From positions 62,001 to 126,000 of the forward strand of contig CAWATW010000006.1 of assembly GCA_963785075.1 (NCBI GenBank): a DNA stretch of 64,000 nt. The letters run 5' to 3'. Position numbers and translations under genes: made by a program. Below, one piece after another: positions 24,470 to 32,633 of this stretch. Numbering within the stretch: the first letter of the stretch is position 1; every line of letters starts with the position of its first letter. This DNA comes from JAOUGY01 sp963785075 (GTDB lineage: Bacteria; Actinomycetota; Acidimicrobiia; Spongiisociales; ZC4RG35). A model generated the notes under the pieces. The model worked only from the letters and a program-made list of their open reading frames with translations. It was not told the origin of the DNA and made no database searches.

Positions 24470-26803
24470 TCAGGGCCTGGTGCTCGGCACCCGGCTCGCT
24501 CGGAGCGCGGTCCAGACCCGTTCCGGAGTGAACGGCGTCCGGGTGAGCCAGATCCCGGTCGCATCGTGCACGGCATTGGCGATCGTCGGGATCGGGGCGT
24601 TGATCCCGACCTCGGAGATCGACTTTGCGCCCATCGGGCCGGTGGGCTCGTACGACTCCACCAGGATCACCTCCATGGGAGGGAGGTCGATCGTCGATGG
24701 GATCTTGTACCGCGCAAAATCGGGAGTGCGGCACCTGCCGCTCTCGGTGAACACCATCTCCTCGAAGAGGGCATAACCGATCCCGTTTGCGAGCGCTCCC
24801 TCGACCTGTCCTTCTGCCAGCCGGGGGTTGATGGCTACCCCCGCATCGGCCACGGCCACGTAGTCGAGGATCCGGATCTTCCCGGTGTCGAGGTCCACGG
24901 CGACCTCCGCAAAGCTGGCGAGGAAAGGCGGCGGCGACACTTCCGGAACGAACGAGGCCGTCGCTGCGATCTGGTGTTGGTCTTCACCGTAGAGCGAACG
25001 AAGTGCCACCTCGTCGAGCCCCACCGAGTCGCCGTCAGGGACACCGACTCTTCCTGCGACGAGTTCAAGTCCATTGGGGCCCTCGACATGCAGCATCTGC
25101 GAGGCCACCTCTTGGATCTGCTCCGAAACCTGGCGCGCTGCCAGTTCCACCGCCATGCCGGACACGTAGGTGGTGGACGAGGCGTAGGCGCCCACATCGA
25201 AGGGTGTGAGATCGGTGTCCGACGACCTCACGATGATCTCGTCGAGCGTCACGCCGAGCACCTCGGCGGCGATCTGACCGAGGATCGTGTCGGAACCGGT
25301 CCCTAGATCCGTAGCCCCGACCGCCAGATTGAACGAGCCATCGTCATTGAGCTTGATCGAAGCGGCCCCCATGTCGACGAGCGGGATGCCGCTTCCCTGC
25401 ATGTGAATGGACATGCCCACACCACGAACCCACGACCCGTCACGCACCTGTGTCCCCCGCTTCTCCTTCCACCCGATCCGCTCGGCGCCGACCCGTATGC
25501 ACTCGTCGAGGGCACATGACGTGATCGTCTGCTCCACTCCCTCACGCCCTTCGCCGAGGGCTTTGAAGATCGGAGAGGTCTGGCCGGTCCGGATGTGGTT
25601 ACGGTTGCGCAACTCGAGCGCATCCATCCCGATCGACTCTGCCAGCCGATCCATCGCCGTCTCCAATGCGAAGTATCCCTGGGTGGCGCCGTATCCGCGA
25701 TATGCCCCGCCCACCGGCAGGTTGGTGTAGACAGCCTCGCCCCAGAAGCGGACATCGGGTGCGGTGTTGTACAAGGGCAACGTCTTCGACCCGACGTTGG
25801 AGAGCACGGTCAGGCCGTGTGTGCCGTAGGCGCCGGTGTTCGAGAGAACCCTCATCTCCACGGCCTGCAGGGAGCCATCGTCGTCGGCGCCGAGCTTCAC
25901 GCTCACACGCATGGGGTGGCGCGTACGGGACGACACGAACTCCTCCTCACGGCTGTACTCGAGCCGCGCCGGCCGCCCCGTACGGAGGGTGATCAACGCA
26001 GGGACATCCTCGATCAGCACCTCCTGCTTCACGCCGAACCCTCCACCGATCCGCGGCTTTATCACTCGAATCCGGTGGACGGGCACGTCGAGCAGGCGTC
26101 CGATGATGCGGCGGACATGGAACGGGACCTGCGTGGACGAGATGATCACAAGGCGCTGATCGGCGTCGAGATGAGTGGCGACGACGTGCGGCTCGAGCGG
26201 TGCGTGCTGTCCGTACTGCGTCTCGCAGGTGACATCGACCACATGCGTCGAGCGCTCGAACCCGGCCTCCACGTCGCCGGCCGAGGCGACGGTATGGGCG
26301 GCGACATTGCGCTCTGGCGCCCACACGTCGACGCAATCCTCCTCGTCGTGGATGATGGGTGCACCATCGGCGAGTGCGTCGTCGATCGAAAGCACCGGCT
26401 CCAGGATCTCGTAGTCCACATCGATCAGGCCACAAGCACGGCGAGCGATCGCGAACGACTCGGCTGCAACGGCCGCAACCCGGTCCCCCACGAACCTCAC
26501 CTTGGTGTCGAACATCCGAGCGTCGTACGGCGACGGCTCGGGAAACCCTTGACCGGCAGTCGTGTATCGCCGGGTTGGTGTGTTGCGGTGGGTGAGGACC
26601 GTCACCACTCCGGGGAGCGCCTCCGCGCGAGTGGTGTCGATCGACCGGATCAACGCATGGGCGTGTGGACTCCACAGCAGTGCGATATGCACCGTCCCGG
26701 TCCGATCCTCCAAGTCGCCAACGAACACGGGTGCACCGGAGACCAGCGCGAAGCCGTCGACTCGACGTTCGCTGTGTCCGACCACCGAGTTCTGTTCACC
26801 CAT
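24470..26803 (-). CDS. Xanthine dehydrogenase-family molybdenum hydroxylase, large subunit (set 1)
   Basis: 777 residues of the molybdopterin-binding subunit family. Signatures in order: PLEPHVVATHL, STQVPFHVRR, GGGFGVKQE, AYRGYGATQG, and the C-terminal GAKSISEVG, whose Glu is the active-site base. The enzyme hydroxylates a heterocycle, purine or aldehyde next to nitrogen or the carbonyl, with water as the oxygen source. ATG 26801-26803 follows GGGAGGG and overlaps the small subunit stop by 8 bases. AYRGYG rather than the Cys-containing loop excludes CO dehydrogenase. Substrate unknown; a purine- or hydantoin-like ring fits the neighbours. Confidence 0.92.
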   Translation of the reverse strand: MGEQNSVVGHSERRVDGFALVSGAPVFVGDLEDRTGTVHIALLWSPHAHALIRSIDTTRAEALPGVVTVLTHRNTPTRRYTTAGQGFPEPSPYDARMFDTKVRFVGDRVAAVAAESFAIARRACGLIDVDYEILEPVLSIDDALADGAPIIHDEEDCVDVWAPERNVAAHTVASAGDVEAGFERSTHVVDVTCETQYGQHAPLEPHVVATHLDADQRLVIISSTQVPFHVRRIIGRLLDVPVHRIRVIKPRIGGGFGVKQEVLIEDVPALITLRTGRPARLEYSREEEFVSSRTRHPMRVSVKLGADDDGSLQAVEMRVLSNTGAYGTHGLTVLSNVGSKTLPLYNTAPDVRFWGEAVYTNLPVGGAYRGYGATQGYFALETAMDRLAESIGMDALELRNRNHIRTGQTSPIFKALGEGREGVEQTITSCALDECIRVGAERIGWKEKRGTQVRDGSWVRGVGMSIHMQGSGIPLVDMGAASIKLNDDGSFNLAVGATDLGTGSDTILGQIAAEVLGVTLDEIIVRSSDTDLTPFDVGAYASSTTYVSGMAVELAARQVSEQIQEVASQMLHVEGPNGLELVAGRVGVPDGDSVGLDEVALRSLYGEDQHQIAATASFVPEVSPPPFLASFAEVAVDLDTGKIRILDYVAVADAGVAINPRLAEGQVEGALANGIGYALFEEMVFTESGRCRTPDFARYKIPSTIDLPPMEVILVESYEPTGPMGAKSISEVGINAPIPTIANAVHDATGIWLTRTPFTPERVWTALRASRVPSTRP

Positions 26804-27269
26804 CGGCACCCTCCCGCATCCGTGCCGCACCGGCCAGAATCCCCTCGACCTGCTTCACGTAACCGGTGCACCGGCACAGGTTCCCGGCAAGCGCCAACCG
26901 CACTTCTTCGATGGACGGATCTGGAACCCGCTTCAACAGATCGAGCGCGGTCGCCAGCATGCCCGGGATACAGAATCCGCACTGAACACCACCGGCGTCG
27001 AGCAACGCCTGTTGCAGTGGGTGGAGACCAGCGGAGGTCACCAGATGCTCCGTGGTCGTGACCTCCCGGTCGGCGGCTTGAGCAGCGAACAGGAGGCACG
27101 ACGTCACAGCCCGGCCATCGATGAGGACGGCACAGGTACCGCAGTCGCCATTGGCACACCCGTTCTTCACCGATAGCCGCCCCGACCGCCTGAGGAACTC
27201 CATGAGCGTCTCCCCCGGCTCGACCTCGACTTGTTGCTCGATGCCATTGATGACGAGTTCGATTCTCAT
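26796..27269 (-). CDS. Molybdenum hydroxylase 2Fe-2S small subunit (set 1)
   Basis: 157 residues. The plant-ferredoxin-like cluster has NGCANGDCGTCAVL and a fourth Cys in VTSC. The second all-helical cluster domain has QCGFCIPG and NLCRCTGY. These two [2Fe-2S] centres pass electrons from the molybdenum subunit to FAD. ATG 27267-27269 follows GGGAGG and overlaps the FAD-subunit stop by ATGA. The subunit order FAD, Fe-S, Mo is the CoxMSL order. Confidence 0.95.
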   Translation of the reverse strand: MRIELVINGIEQQVEVEPGETLMEFLRRSGRLSVKNGCANGDCGTCAVLIDGRAVTSCLLFAAQAADREVTTTEHLVTSAGLHPLQQALLDAGGVQCGFCIPGMLATALDLLKRVPDPSIEEVRLALAGNLCRCTGYVKQVEGILAGAARMREGADG

Positions 27270-28120
27270 ACGCCGCCTCCCAAACGCCCGCGGACGTCGA
27301 CCAGCGAACGACGCACCAGGGTCGCAGCCACGTGACGCCGATACTCGGCGCTCGCCATCCACGACGAGTCCACCTCGACGACATCCCCCACCACGCCTGC
27401 CGCCTCTTCGATGGCTTCGTCATCGAGCGCCGACCCCACGAGGACGGCTTCGGCGCCGGGGATCAGGGATGCCGGCCCATATCGCGCCCCCACCGCCACC
27501 CGGGCAGACTCCACCGTGCGGTCGACGATGTCGACCCTCGTCGCCACGGCCACCAGGGCGTGGTCGTAGGCACTTCGCGAGAACCGCACGAACGATGCGG
27601 CCGACCGGGGCGGGAGCGGCGGGAGAACGATCTCCGTCACGAGGTGTGGGGAACGGTGGGCGAGCCGCCGGTAGTACGCGTCGAGCCGCATCCGATGGTG
27701 GGCGCCGTCGTAGACGACGACGTCGGTGTCGAGCGCAAGACAGACCGGCACGACGTCCGACAGCCGACCTCGCGCGAGATGGCCGCCGATCGTGGCGACG
27801 TTCCGGAGCAGCGGCGAGCCCACGTGAGCGAGCATGTCGGCGATGATCCCGCCTGCGTGCCGTGCGGTCATCGGATGCTCGAGCACTGCCGTCAGCGTGG
27901 TCATCGCTCCGACGTGGATCGCCCCGTCGTCGCCCGTGAAGATCTTGTCGAGCCCCAGTCCGGCCAGATCGACGAGCGCCCTCACGTCTGGCGGGCAATG
28001 AATGGAGAGATCGGTTCCGCCACCCACGAGTCTGATCGACGAACCACCCTCCTCCAGGAGCTGCCACACACGCTCGATCGTCAGTGGACGGTGAAAGGCC
28101 TGGATCGACGGGACGCTCAT
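27266..28120 (-). CDS. Molybdenum hydroxylase FAD-binding subunit (set 1)
   Basis: 284 residues of the FAD-binding/CO dehydrogenase flavoprotein C-terminal family. RLVGGGTDLS near residues 30-39 and RNVATIGGHLARG near residues 106-118 bind FAD. It accepts electrons from the Fe-S subunit and delivers them to NAD or a quinone. ATG 28118-28120 begins 4 bases after the carbamate kinase stop, which links the hydroxylase to the carbamoyl-phosphate genes in one transcript. In-frame codons further upstream lie inside the kinase gene. Confidence 0.92.
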   Translation of the reverse strand: MSVPSIQAFHRPLTIERVWQLLEEGGSSIRLVGGGTDLSIHCPPDVRALVDLAGLGLDKIFTGDDGAIHVGAMTTLTAVLEHPMTARHAGGIIADMLAHVGSPLLRNVATIGGHLARGRLSDVVPVCLALDTDVVVYDGAHHRMRLDAYYRRLAHRSPHLVTEIVLPPLPPRSAASFVRFSRSAYDHALVAVATRVDIVDRTVESARVAVGARYGPASLIPGAEAVLVGSALDDEAIEEAAGVVGDVVEVDSSWMASAEYRRHVAATLVRRSLVDVRGRLGGGV

Positions 28121-28124
28121 CTTC

Positions 28125-29075
28125 TCAATCCCTGGTGATCCGGGTTCCGGCGTCGCCGGACAGTGCGGCTCGGATGTTCTGCGGCGTGGTGATGAGGGCC
28201 TCTTCGCCACCACCTTCCAGGAACCGGATGACGGCGTCGATCTTGGGGGCCATCGAACCGGGTCGGAAATGAGTGCCTTCGGAGAGGTATCGCTTGGCTT
28301 GTGCGAGGGTGAGGTGGTCCACCCATCGTTCACGCTCGGTCCCGAAATCGAGGGCCACACGATCGATCGAGGTACTGATGAGGAGGAGGTCGGCTCCGAT
28401 CTCCCTTGCCATGAGAGCCGAGGCGAGATCTTTGTCGATCACCGCCGGAACGCCTCGAAGGTGACCTGCGTCGTCGGTGACCACGGGAATGCCGCCCCCT
28501 CCGGCCGCGATGACCGTGAAGCCGGCATCGAGCAGGAAACGAACGGCGTCGATCTCGACGATTCGAACCGGATCGGGCGACGCCACAACCCGACGCCATC
28601 CGCGAGCCGCGTCTTCCATGACGTCCCACCCGTCATGTTCCTCCCGGAACGCTGCCTGCTCGGCCGTCAAGAACGAACCGATCGGCTTCGATGGGTGCTG
28701 GAATGCCGGGTCGTGGGGATCGACCTCCACTTGCGTCACGACCGTCACGGCGCTCTTGTCCAGTCCCAGGCTCAGGAAGTCGTGCATGAGGTTCTGTTGG
28801 AGCAGGTATCCGATGGCGCCCTGGGTGTCGGCACCGCAGACATCGAGCGGAACCTCGTGCAACTCGGTTCGCGCCAGCTCCGAGCGCCTCAAGATGAAGC
28901 CGATCTGAGGACCGTTGCCATGCGTGATCACAACATCCCAGCCGGCCACGACCATTGCGGCGATGTGATGATCGGTCTCGGCTGCTGCGAGATACTGGTC
29001 TTCGACCGATTGGTGCTCCGCATCGGTGATCAGGCTGTTTCCGCCGATGGCGACGACTGCGCGACGGTTCTGCAT
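28125..29075 (-). CDS. arcC: Carbamate kinase
   Basis: 316 residues, the standard length. AIGGNSL near residue 9, GNGPQIG near residue 53, AAGGGGIPV near residue 193 and VIDKDLASALMA near residue 214 are the carbamate kinase signatures. It converts carbamoyl phosphate + ADP to ATP + NH3 + CO2, a substrate-level ATP source. In catabolic clusters (arginine deiminase, allantoin, E. coli yqeA) it follows a carbamoyltransferase run in reverse. Here two such candidates are directly upstream, 7 bases and about 1 kb away. It ends 4 bases before the molybdenum hydroxylase genes. Confidence 0.94.
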   Translation of the reverse strand: MQNRRAVVAIGGNSLITDAEHQSVEDQYLAAAETDHHIAAMVVAGWDVVITHGNGPQIGFILRRSELARTELHEVPLDVCGADTQGAIGYLLQQNLMHDFLSLGLDKSAVTVVTQVEVDPHDPAFQHPSKPIGSFLTAEQAAFREEHDGWDVMEDAARGWRRVVASPDPVRIVEIDAVRFLLDAGFTVIAAGGGGIPVVTDDAGHLRGVPAVIDKDLASALMAREIGADLLLISTSIDRVALDFGTERERWVDHLTLAQAKRYLSEGTHFRPGSMAPKIDAVIRFLEGGGEEALITTPQNIRAALSGDAGTRITRD

Positions 29076-29082
29076 CTTGTCC

Positions 29083-30057
29083 TCACATGGTCAAGGCCAT
29101 GACGGCCTTCTGAACGTGGAGCCGGTTCTCTGCCTGGTCGTATACGGCACTCTGTGCACCGTCTATCACCGCGTCCGTGACCTCTATGTTGCGGTCGGCG
29201 GGCAGTGGATGCATGTAGATGGCGCCCGGCGCCGCCATTGCCATGCGCCGCTCATCCGTGATCCAGTCCTGGTACTTGGCTCCGATTTCCGCAGACTTCG
29301 ACTCGTCGGTGGTCGTGAGCATCGCTCCCCACGACTTGGCGTACACCACGTCGGCCTCGGCCACGCCGGCTTCGAAGTCTTCGAGGACGGTGAACGAACC
29401 CTTCGACCGTCGAGCATTCTCTTCGGCCTGGGCCATCACCTCGTCCATCAGCACGAACTCGGGCGGCCGGGTCAGACGGACGTTCATCCCGAAGCGGGTC
29501 GCCAACAGAACCAGGCTTTGCGGCACCGACAACGGCTTCTGGTAGCTGGAGGCGTAGGCGTAGCTGACGTCGAGTGTGACGTCTCTGGGATCGCCCTTGT
29601 GCTCGATGATGGTGAGCAGATCTGCGAGCGCCTGGAACGGGTGATACCAGTCGCATTGCATGTTCAGCACCGGTGTCCGGGACGCCGCGGCGACATCGCG
29701 GATGTAGCCGTTGCCAACGCCCCAGTCGACCTGCCGAATCGCAATCCCGTCGTTGTATCGGCCGAGGATCGCCCCGATCTCCTTGGCGGTGTCGCCGTGG
29801 GCGATCTGTGTGCTCTTCGACTCGATGAACTGGGCGTGCCCGCCTAGCTGGGCCATGCCCGCTTCGAAGCTCGCCCGGGTTCTGGTCGACGAGAAGAAGA
29901 ACAGCATGGCCAGGACCTTGTCCCTCAGGTAGGCGTGTGACTCACCAAGGGCACGCTTGCGCTTGAGATCGAGAGCCACGTCGAGCACCGTCTGGAGCTC
30001 GTCCCGGGTCCATTCCTGGGTGGTGATCATGTCCCGGCCGTGAAGACCTGTCTGCAT
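29083..30057 (-). CDS. YgeW-like carbamoyltransferase, substrate unknown
   Basis: 324 residues of the aspartate/ornithine carbamoyltransferase fold. Carbamoyl-phosphate site: STRTR (57-61) and HPFQ (139-142). The segment KSTQIAHGDTAKE (81-93) closely resembles E. coli YgeW, and so does YAKSWG in the second domain. The C-terminal loop reads MHPLPADR (282-289) instead of the HCLP of ornithine transcarbamoylases. YgeW is a carbamoyltransferase homologue of undefined substrate found with xdh genes and carbamate kinase, exactly this context. Probably it splits a carbamoylated catabolite with phosphate. ATG 30055-30057; 10 bases separate it from the next transferase. Confidence 0.88.
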   Translation of the reverse strand: MQTGLHGRDMITTQEWTRDELQTVLDVALDLKRKRALGESHAYLRDKVLAMLFFFSSTRTRASFEAGMAQLGGHAQFIESKSTQIAHGDTAKEIGAILGRYNDGIAIRQVDWGVGNGYIRDVAAASRTPVLNMQCDWYHPFQALADLLTIIEHKGDPRDVTLDVSYAYASSYQKPLSVPQSLVLLATRFGMNVRLTRPPEFVLMDEVMAQAEENARRSKGSFTVLEDFEAGVAEADVVYAKSWGAMLTTTDESKSAEIGAKYQDWITDERRMAMAAPGAIYMHPLPADRNIEVTDAVIDGAQSAVYDQAENRLHVQKAVMALTM

Positions 30058-30067
30058 GGTGGCCCCC

Positions 30068-31021
30068 CTATTCCATCGCGCCGAGCACGAGGGCGAGCAA
30101 GGCCATACGCATCACGACGCCGTTGTATGCCTCCTGCCAATACCGAGCGTGGCGCGTGGCGTCGACGTCCGCCGCCAGCTCGTCCATCCTCGGCAACGAA
30201 TGCAGGATGATCGAATGGCCCTTGGCCTTCTCAGCCAGCAACTGGCGGGTGACCTGGTAGTTCGACGGGGTGAGACCCAGGTCGCCCGCTCGCTCGTCGC
30301 GTCCCTTCGTGTAGTCGGCCTGGACCACAGGCTCCATGTAGATCACGTCGGCCTGGTCGATGACGTCGGCGACGTGCTCGGCGCGCCGGATCCGCAGGTT
30401 CCGTCCTCTGATCTCCTCGAGGAACTCGTCCCTCGGTGCATCGTCATCCGGGCAGACGTAGATGATCTCCGAGTCGAACTGGGTCAGCGCGTATCCCAGG
30501 GAGTGCATGGTCCGCATCCGCCAGTCACCGACCGCCACGAAGGTGAGGCCGTCGATGGTCCCCAGCTCGTTCTGGATGGTGTAGAGGTCGGTGAGGATCT
30601 GAGTGGGATGCTCCCCCCATCCGTCGCCGCCGTTGATGACGGGGATGCTCGCCCACTTCGCGGCCTCGTGGGGCGCCCCTCGCTCGGGATGACGCATCAC
30701 GATCACATCGCCGTAGTACTCGAGCATGTGGACGGTGTCCTTCATGGACTCCTGATAGAAGTCCCCGGCCCTCGTCATCTTGGGATCGGCGAACCCGACC
30801 ACAGAACCCCCGAGTCGGTGCATCGCCGCCTCGTGAGCGAGGCGGGTACGCGTCGATGGCTGGTAAAAGGCGGCGACCATGATCTTCTCTCTGAGAAGGT
30901 CGATGTTGCGCCGCTCTCGGGCGATCGGCTCCAGCTCATCGGCCACCGCGAAGACGTGCTCGAACTCGGCGCGTTCGAATCCGTCGAGCGAAAGGATGTC
31001 GCGCCCGGCAAAGCTCCTCAT
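30068..31021 (-). CDS. Aspartate carbamoyltransferase-like protein with altered substrate loop
   Basis: 317 residues, clearly alignable to PyrB: STRTR (56-60), the MRHP segment with Arg-110, HPTQ (138-141) and HSLPRMDE (274-281, PyrB has HPLPR). But the 80s loop, whose Ser-80 and Lys-84 are essential in E. coli ATCase, reads TRAGDFYQE (83-91), giving Arg and Phe at those sites. The Arg-229 region that holds aspartate reads MEPVVQAD. Carbamoyl phosphate binding is kept but aspartate binding is not, so it should act on another acceptor or in reverse. It is not with pyr genes. ATG 31019-31021. Confidence 0.87.
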   Translation of the reverse strand: MRSFAGRDILSLDGFERAEFEHVFAVADELEPIARERRNIDLLREKIMVAAFYQPSTRTRLAHEAAMHRLGGSVVGFADPKMTRAGDFYQESMKDTVHMLEYYGDVIVMRHPERGAPHEAAKWASIPVINGGDGWGEHPTQILTDLYTIQNELGTIDGLTFVAVGDWRMRTMHSLGYALTQFDSEIIYVCPDDDAPRDEFLEEIRGRNLRIRRAEHVADVIDQADVIYMEPVVQADYTKGRDERAGDLGLTPSNYQVTRQLLAEKAKGHSIILHSLPRMDELAADVDATRHARYWQEAYNGVVMRMALLALVLGAME

Positions 31022-31155
31022 AGGTGTGTCTCCTGTCGTCAACAACGCTTCGCACAGCTTGCGCCGGAGCGCCGATGACGGGCTAGAGACAAAGGGCATA
31101 CTCTCCGAGGACCGACCAGGGGATCAACCCCTCGTCGCGGAAGAGCCCTCCTACC

Positions 31156-32208
31156 TCACCCGAGCGGATCGACACCGAACTGGCGTGCAAGCGAGTCGAG
31201 TTGGGAGAGCAACACATCGGGCACGGGCACACCCAGGCGCCGGTTCTCCGCGATCTGCTCGAGCGCCCGGTCACCCGGCATCCTGATCGGTTCGCCGGTC
31301 ATCGACTCGGAGCTGTGGAAGTCTTCGAGCACGGAATCCATACGGTCCTCGAAGGCGTCCATGTCGATGAACAGATCGGGCCGGAACACGATCATCGACT
31401 GCCCCGTGTTGGTCGGAGTCTCGTGATCGTGGCGGAACTCCACGACATCCCTTCCGAATGCGGCACCCGTCATGATCCCGGCGAAGATCCCGATCATGAA
31501 GTTGAGCCCAGCCCCCTTGTAGCCGCCGATCGGAACCAGGAACCCCTCCTCTGCCTTGTTCGGATCGGTGATCGGATCCCCGTCCATGTCGATCACCCAG
31601 CCGACAGGCATCTCCTCACCGCGCTGAGCCGCGACCTTGATGGTCCCGTGCGAGGCGACGGTGGTGGCGATGTCGAGCTGGAACGGATTCTGGTTCCGAG
31701 CCGGCACGGCGATCGCCATCGGATTGGTCCCGAGGAGCTTCTCTCGCCCGCCCCATGGCGGCATGCCGTTCCCATTCGCCACCGCGAAGTACATCGCACC
31801 GAGATCCTCGGCCAAGGCCATCGCCGGGTAGACGCCCGCCGCCCCCGCGTGGTTCGAATGGACGGTGGCCACCCAGCCGATTCCGTTCTCCTTGGCCTTT
31901 GAGATCGCGGTCTCGGCTGCAACGGTCATCACGACCTGGCCGATGCCGTTGTCCCCCTCGATGAGGGCGCTCACCGGAGTCTCCTTCATCACGCGGATGT
32001 CCGGGTCGAGGTTGTAGCCACCGGCGTGGATGCGCTTGGAATAGAGAGGAAGCCGAATGAGTCCGTGTCCGGATCGTCCCCTGAGGTCGGCCTCGACGAG
32101 GCGTTCGCCTGTGATCACCGCGTGCGACCGTCGGACGCCCTGGGCCACCAGCACCTCGGTGGTGAAGTCGACGAGACGGGCGGCGGGAAAGCGTCGTTCC
32201 GTGGTCAT
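31156..32208 (-). CDS. Ldh2 family malate/L-lactate/ureidoglycolate dehydrogenase-like oxidoreductase
   Basis: 350 residues of the Ldh2/YlbC (AllD) family, which has a non-Rossmann NAD-binding fold. Conserved elements: DLRGRSGHGLIR near residue 43 with a His, SNHAGAAGVY near residue 117 with the catalytic His, LLGTNPMAIAVP, and GGYKGAGL. E. coli AllD oxidises ureidoglycolate to oxalurate, which is then a substrate for carbamoyl transfer. That parallel makes a ureido-acid dehydrogenase role attractive here, but malate, sulfolactate and lactate dehydrogenases share the fold. ATG 32206-32208 overlaps the cupin stop by ATGA. The stop lies 134 bases before the transferase gene. Confidence 0.88.
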   Translation of the reverse strand: MTTERRFPAARLVDFTTEVLVAQGVRRSHAVITGERLVEADLRGRSGHGLIRLPLYSKRIHAGGYNLDPDIRVMKETPVSALIEGDNGIGQVVMTVAAETAISKAKENGIGWVATVHSNHAGAAGVYPAMALAEDLGAMYFAVANGNGMPPWGGREKLLGTNPMAIAVPARNQNPFQLDIATTVASHGTIKVAAQRGEEMPVGWVIDMDGDPITDPNKAEEGFLVPIGGYKGAGLNFMIGIFAGIMTGAAFGRDVVEFRHDHETPTNTGQSMIVFRPDLFIDMDAFEDRMDSVLEDFHSSESMTGEPIRMPGDRALEQIAENRRLGVPVPDVLLSQLDSLARQFGVDPLG

Positions 32209-32597
32209 TCGACGATTCTGCCGAACTGATCGACCGTCTGGCCCGTGTCGAAGAACGTACGGGTCACGTAGGTCGAGCCATAGACCCAGAGGATTCGCAT
32301 CGGAGTGTCGCCCGTGTTGACCCACCGGTGGTACACCCCGGCCGGAACGCATGTCGTGTCGTAGGGGGCGGCCTCGTACTTCCTGCCGTTCACCTCTGCC
32401 ATCGCCGCCCCTTCGAGCAGCGTGACCTGCTCCGTGGTGTTGTGACAGTGCAAGGCCAATCCGGTCCCCGGAGGGAACAGCGTCGTCCCCATGATGAAGT
32501 CCTGCTCGGCGAGTGGTTCGGGCGTCAGCTGGACGCTCACGATCCCGTCTCCTCGTTCGACGAGGGGAGCCTCGGCGTAATCGATGATCTCAGGCAC
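32205..32597 (-). CDS. Cupin domain protein
   Basis: 130 residues, one cupin barrel. Motif 1 has the metal ligands in LHCHNTTEQ (two His and Glu/Gln) and motif 2 has the last His in GVYHRW. Such small cupins can be isomerases, dioxygenases or ureidoglycine aminohydrolase-like enzymes (AllE is a two-domain cupin). It directly precedes and overlaps the Ldh2-type gene, so it may act on the same intermediate. The start is GTG 32595-32597. Read on the minus strand, the heptamer repeat just upstream supplies a purine-rich GGAGAC that may double as ribosome binding site. Confidence 0.85.
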   Translation of the reverse strand: MPEIIDYAEAPLVERGDGIVSVQLTPEPLAEQDFIMGTTLFPPGTGLALHCHNTTEQVTLLEGAAMAEVNGRKYEAAPYDTTCVPAGVYHRWVNTGDTPMRILWVYGSTYVTRTFFDTGQTVDQFGRIVE

Positions 32598-32601
32598 TAT
32601 C

Positions 32602-32615
32602 GGTCTCCAGTCTCC
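32602..32615. repeat. Heptanucleotide repeat, two units (GGTCTCC, AGTCTCC)
   Basis: The same two units in the same order as at 8607-8620. They lie in the 36-base gap between the cupin start and the SDR stop, immediately upstream of the cupin's GTG. Confidence 0.7.
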
Positions 32616-32633
32616 AATATGCGGTCCCTTGCG

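Noticed and set aside
29083..30057. Ornithine carbamoyltransferase (argF/arcB)
   Set aside because: The HCLP motif is replaced by HPLP and the sequence follows YgeW; no other arginine genes are adjacent.
30068..31021. Biosynthetic aspartate carbamoyltransferase (pyrB)
   Set aside because: The essential 80s-loop Ser and Lys and the aspartate-binding Arg are not conserved, and no pyrimidine biosynthesis genes are nearby.
31022..31155. A possible small gene or riboswitch between the Ldh2 and carbamoyltransferase genes
   Set aside because: Only a weak GGGG/CCCC hairpin is visible and no open frame with a ribosome binding site.
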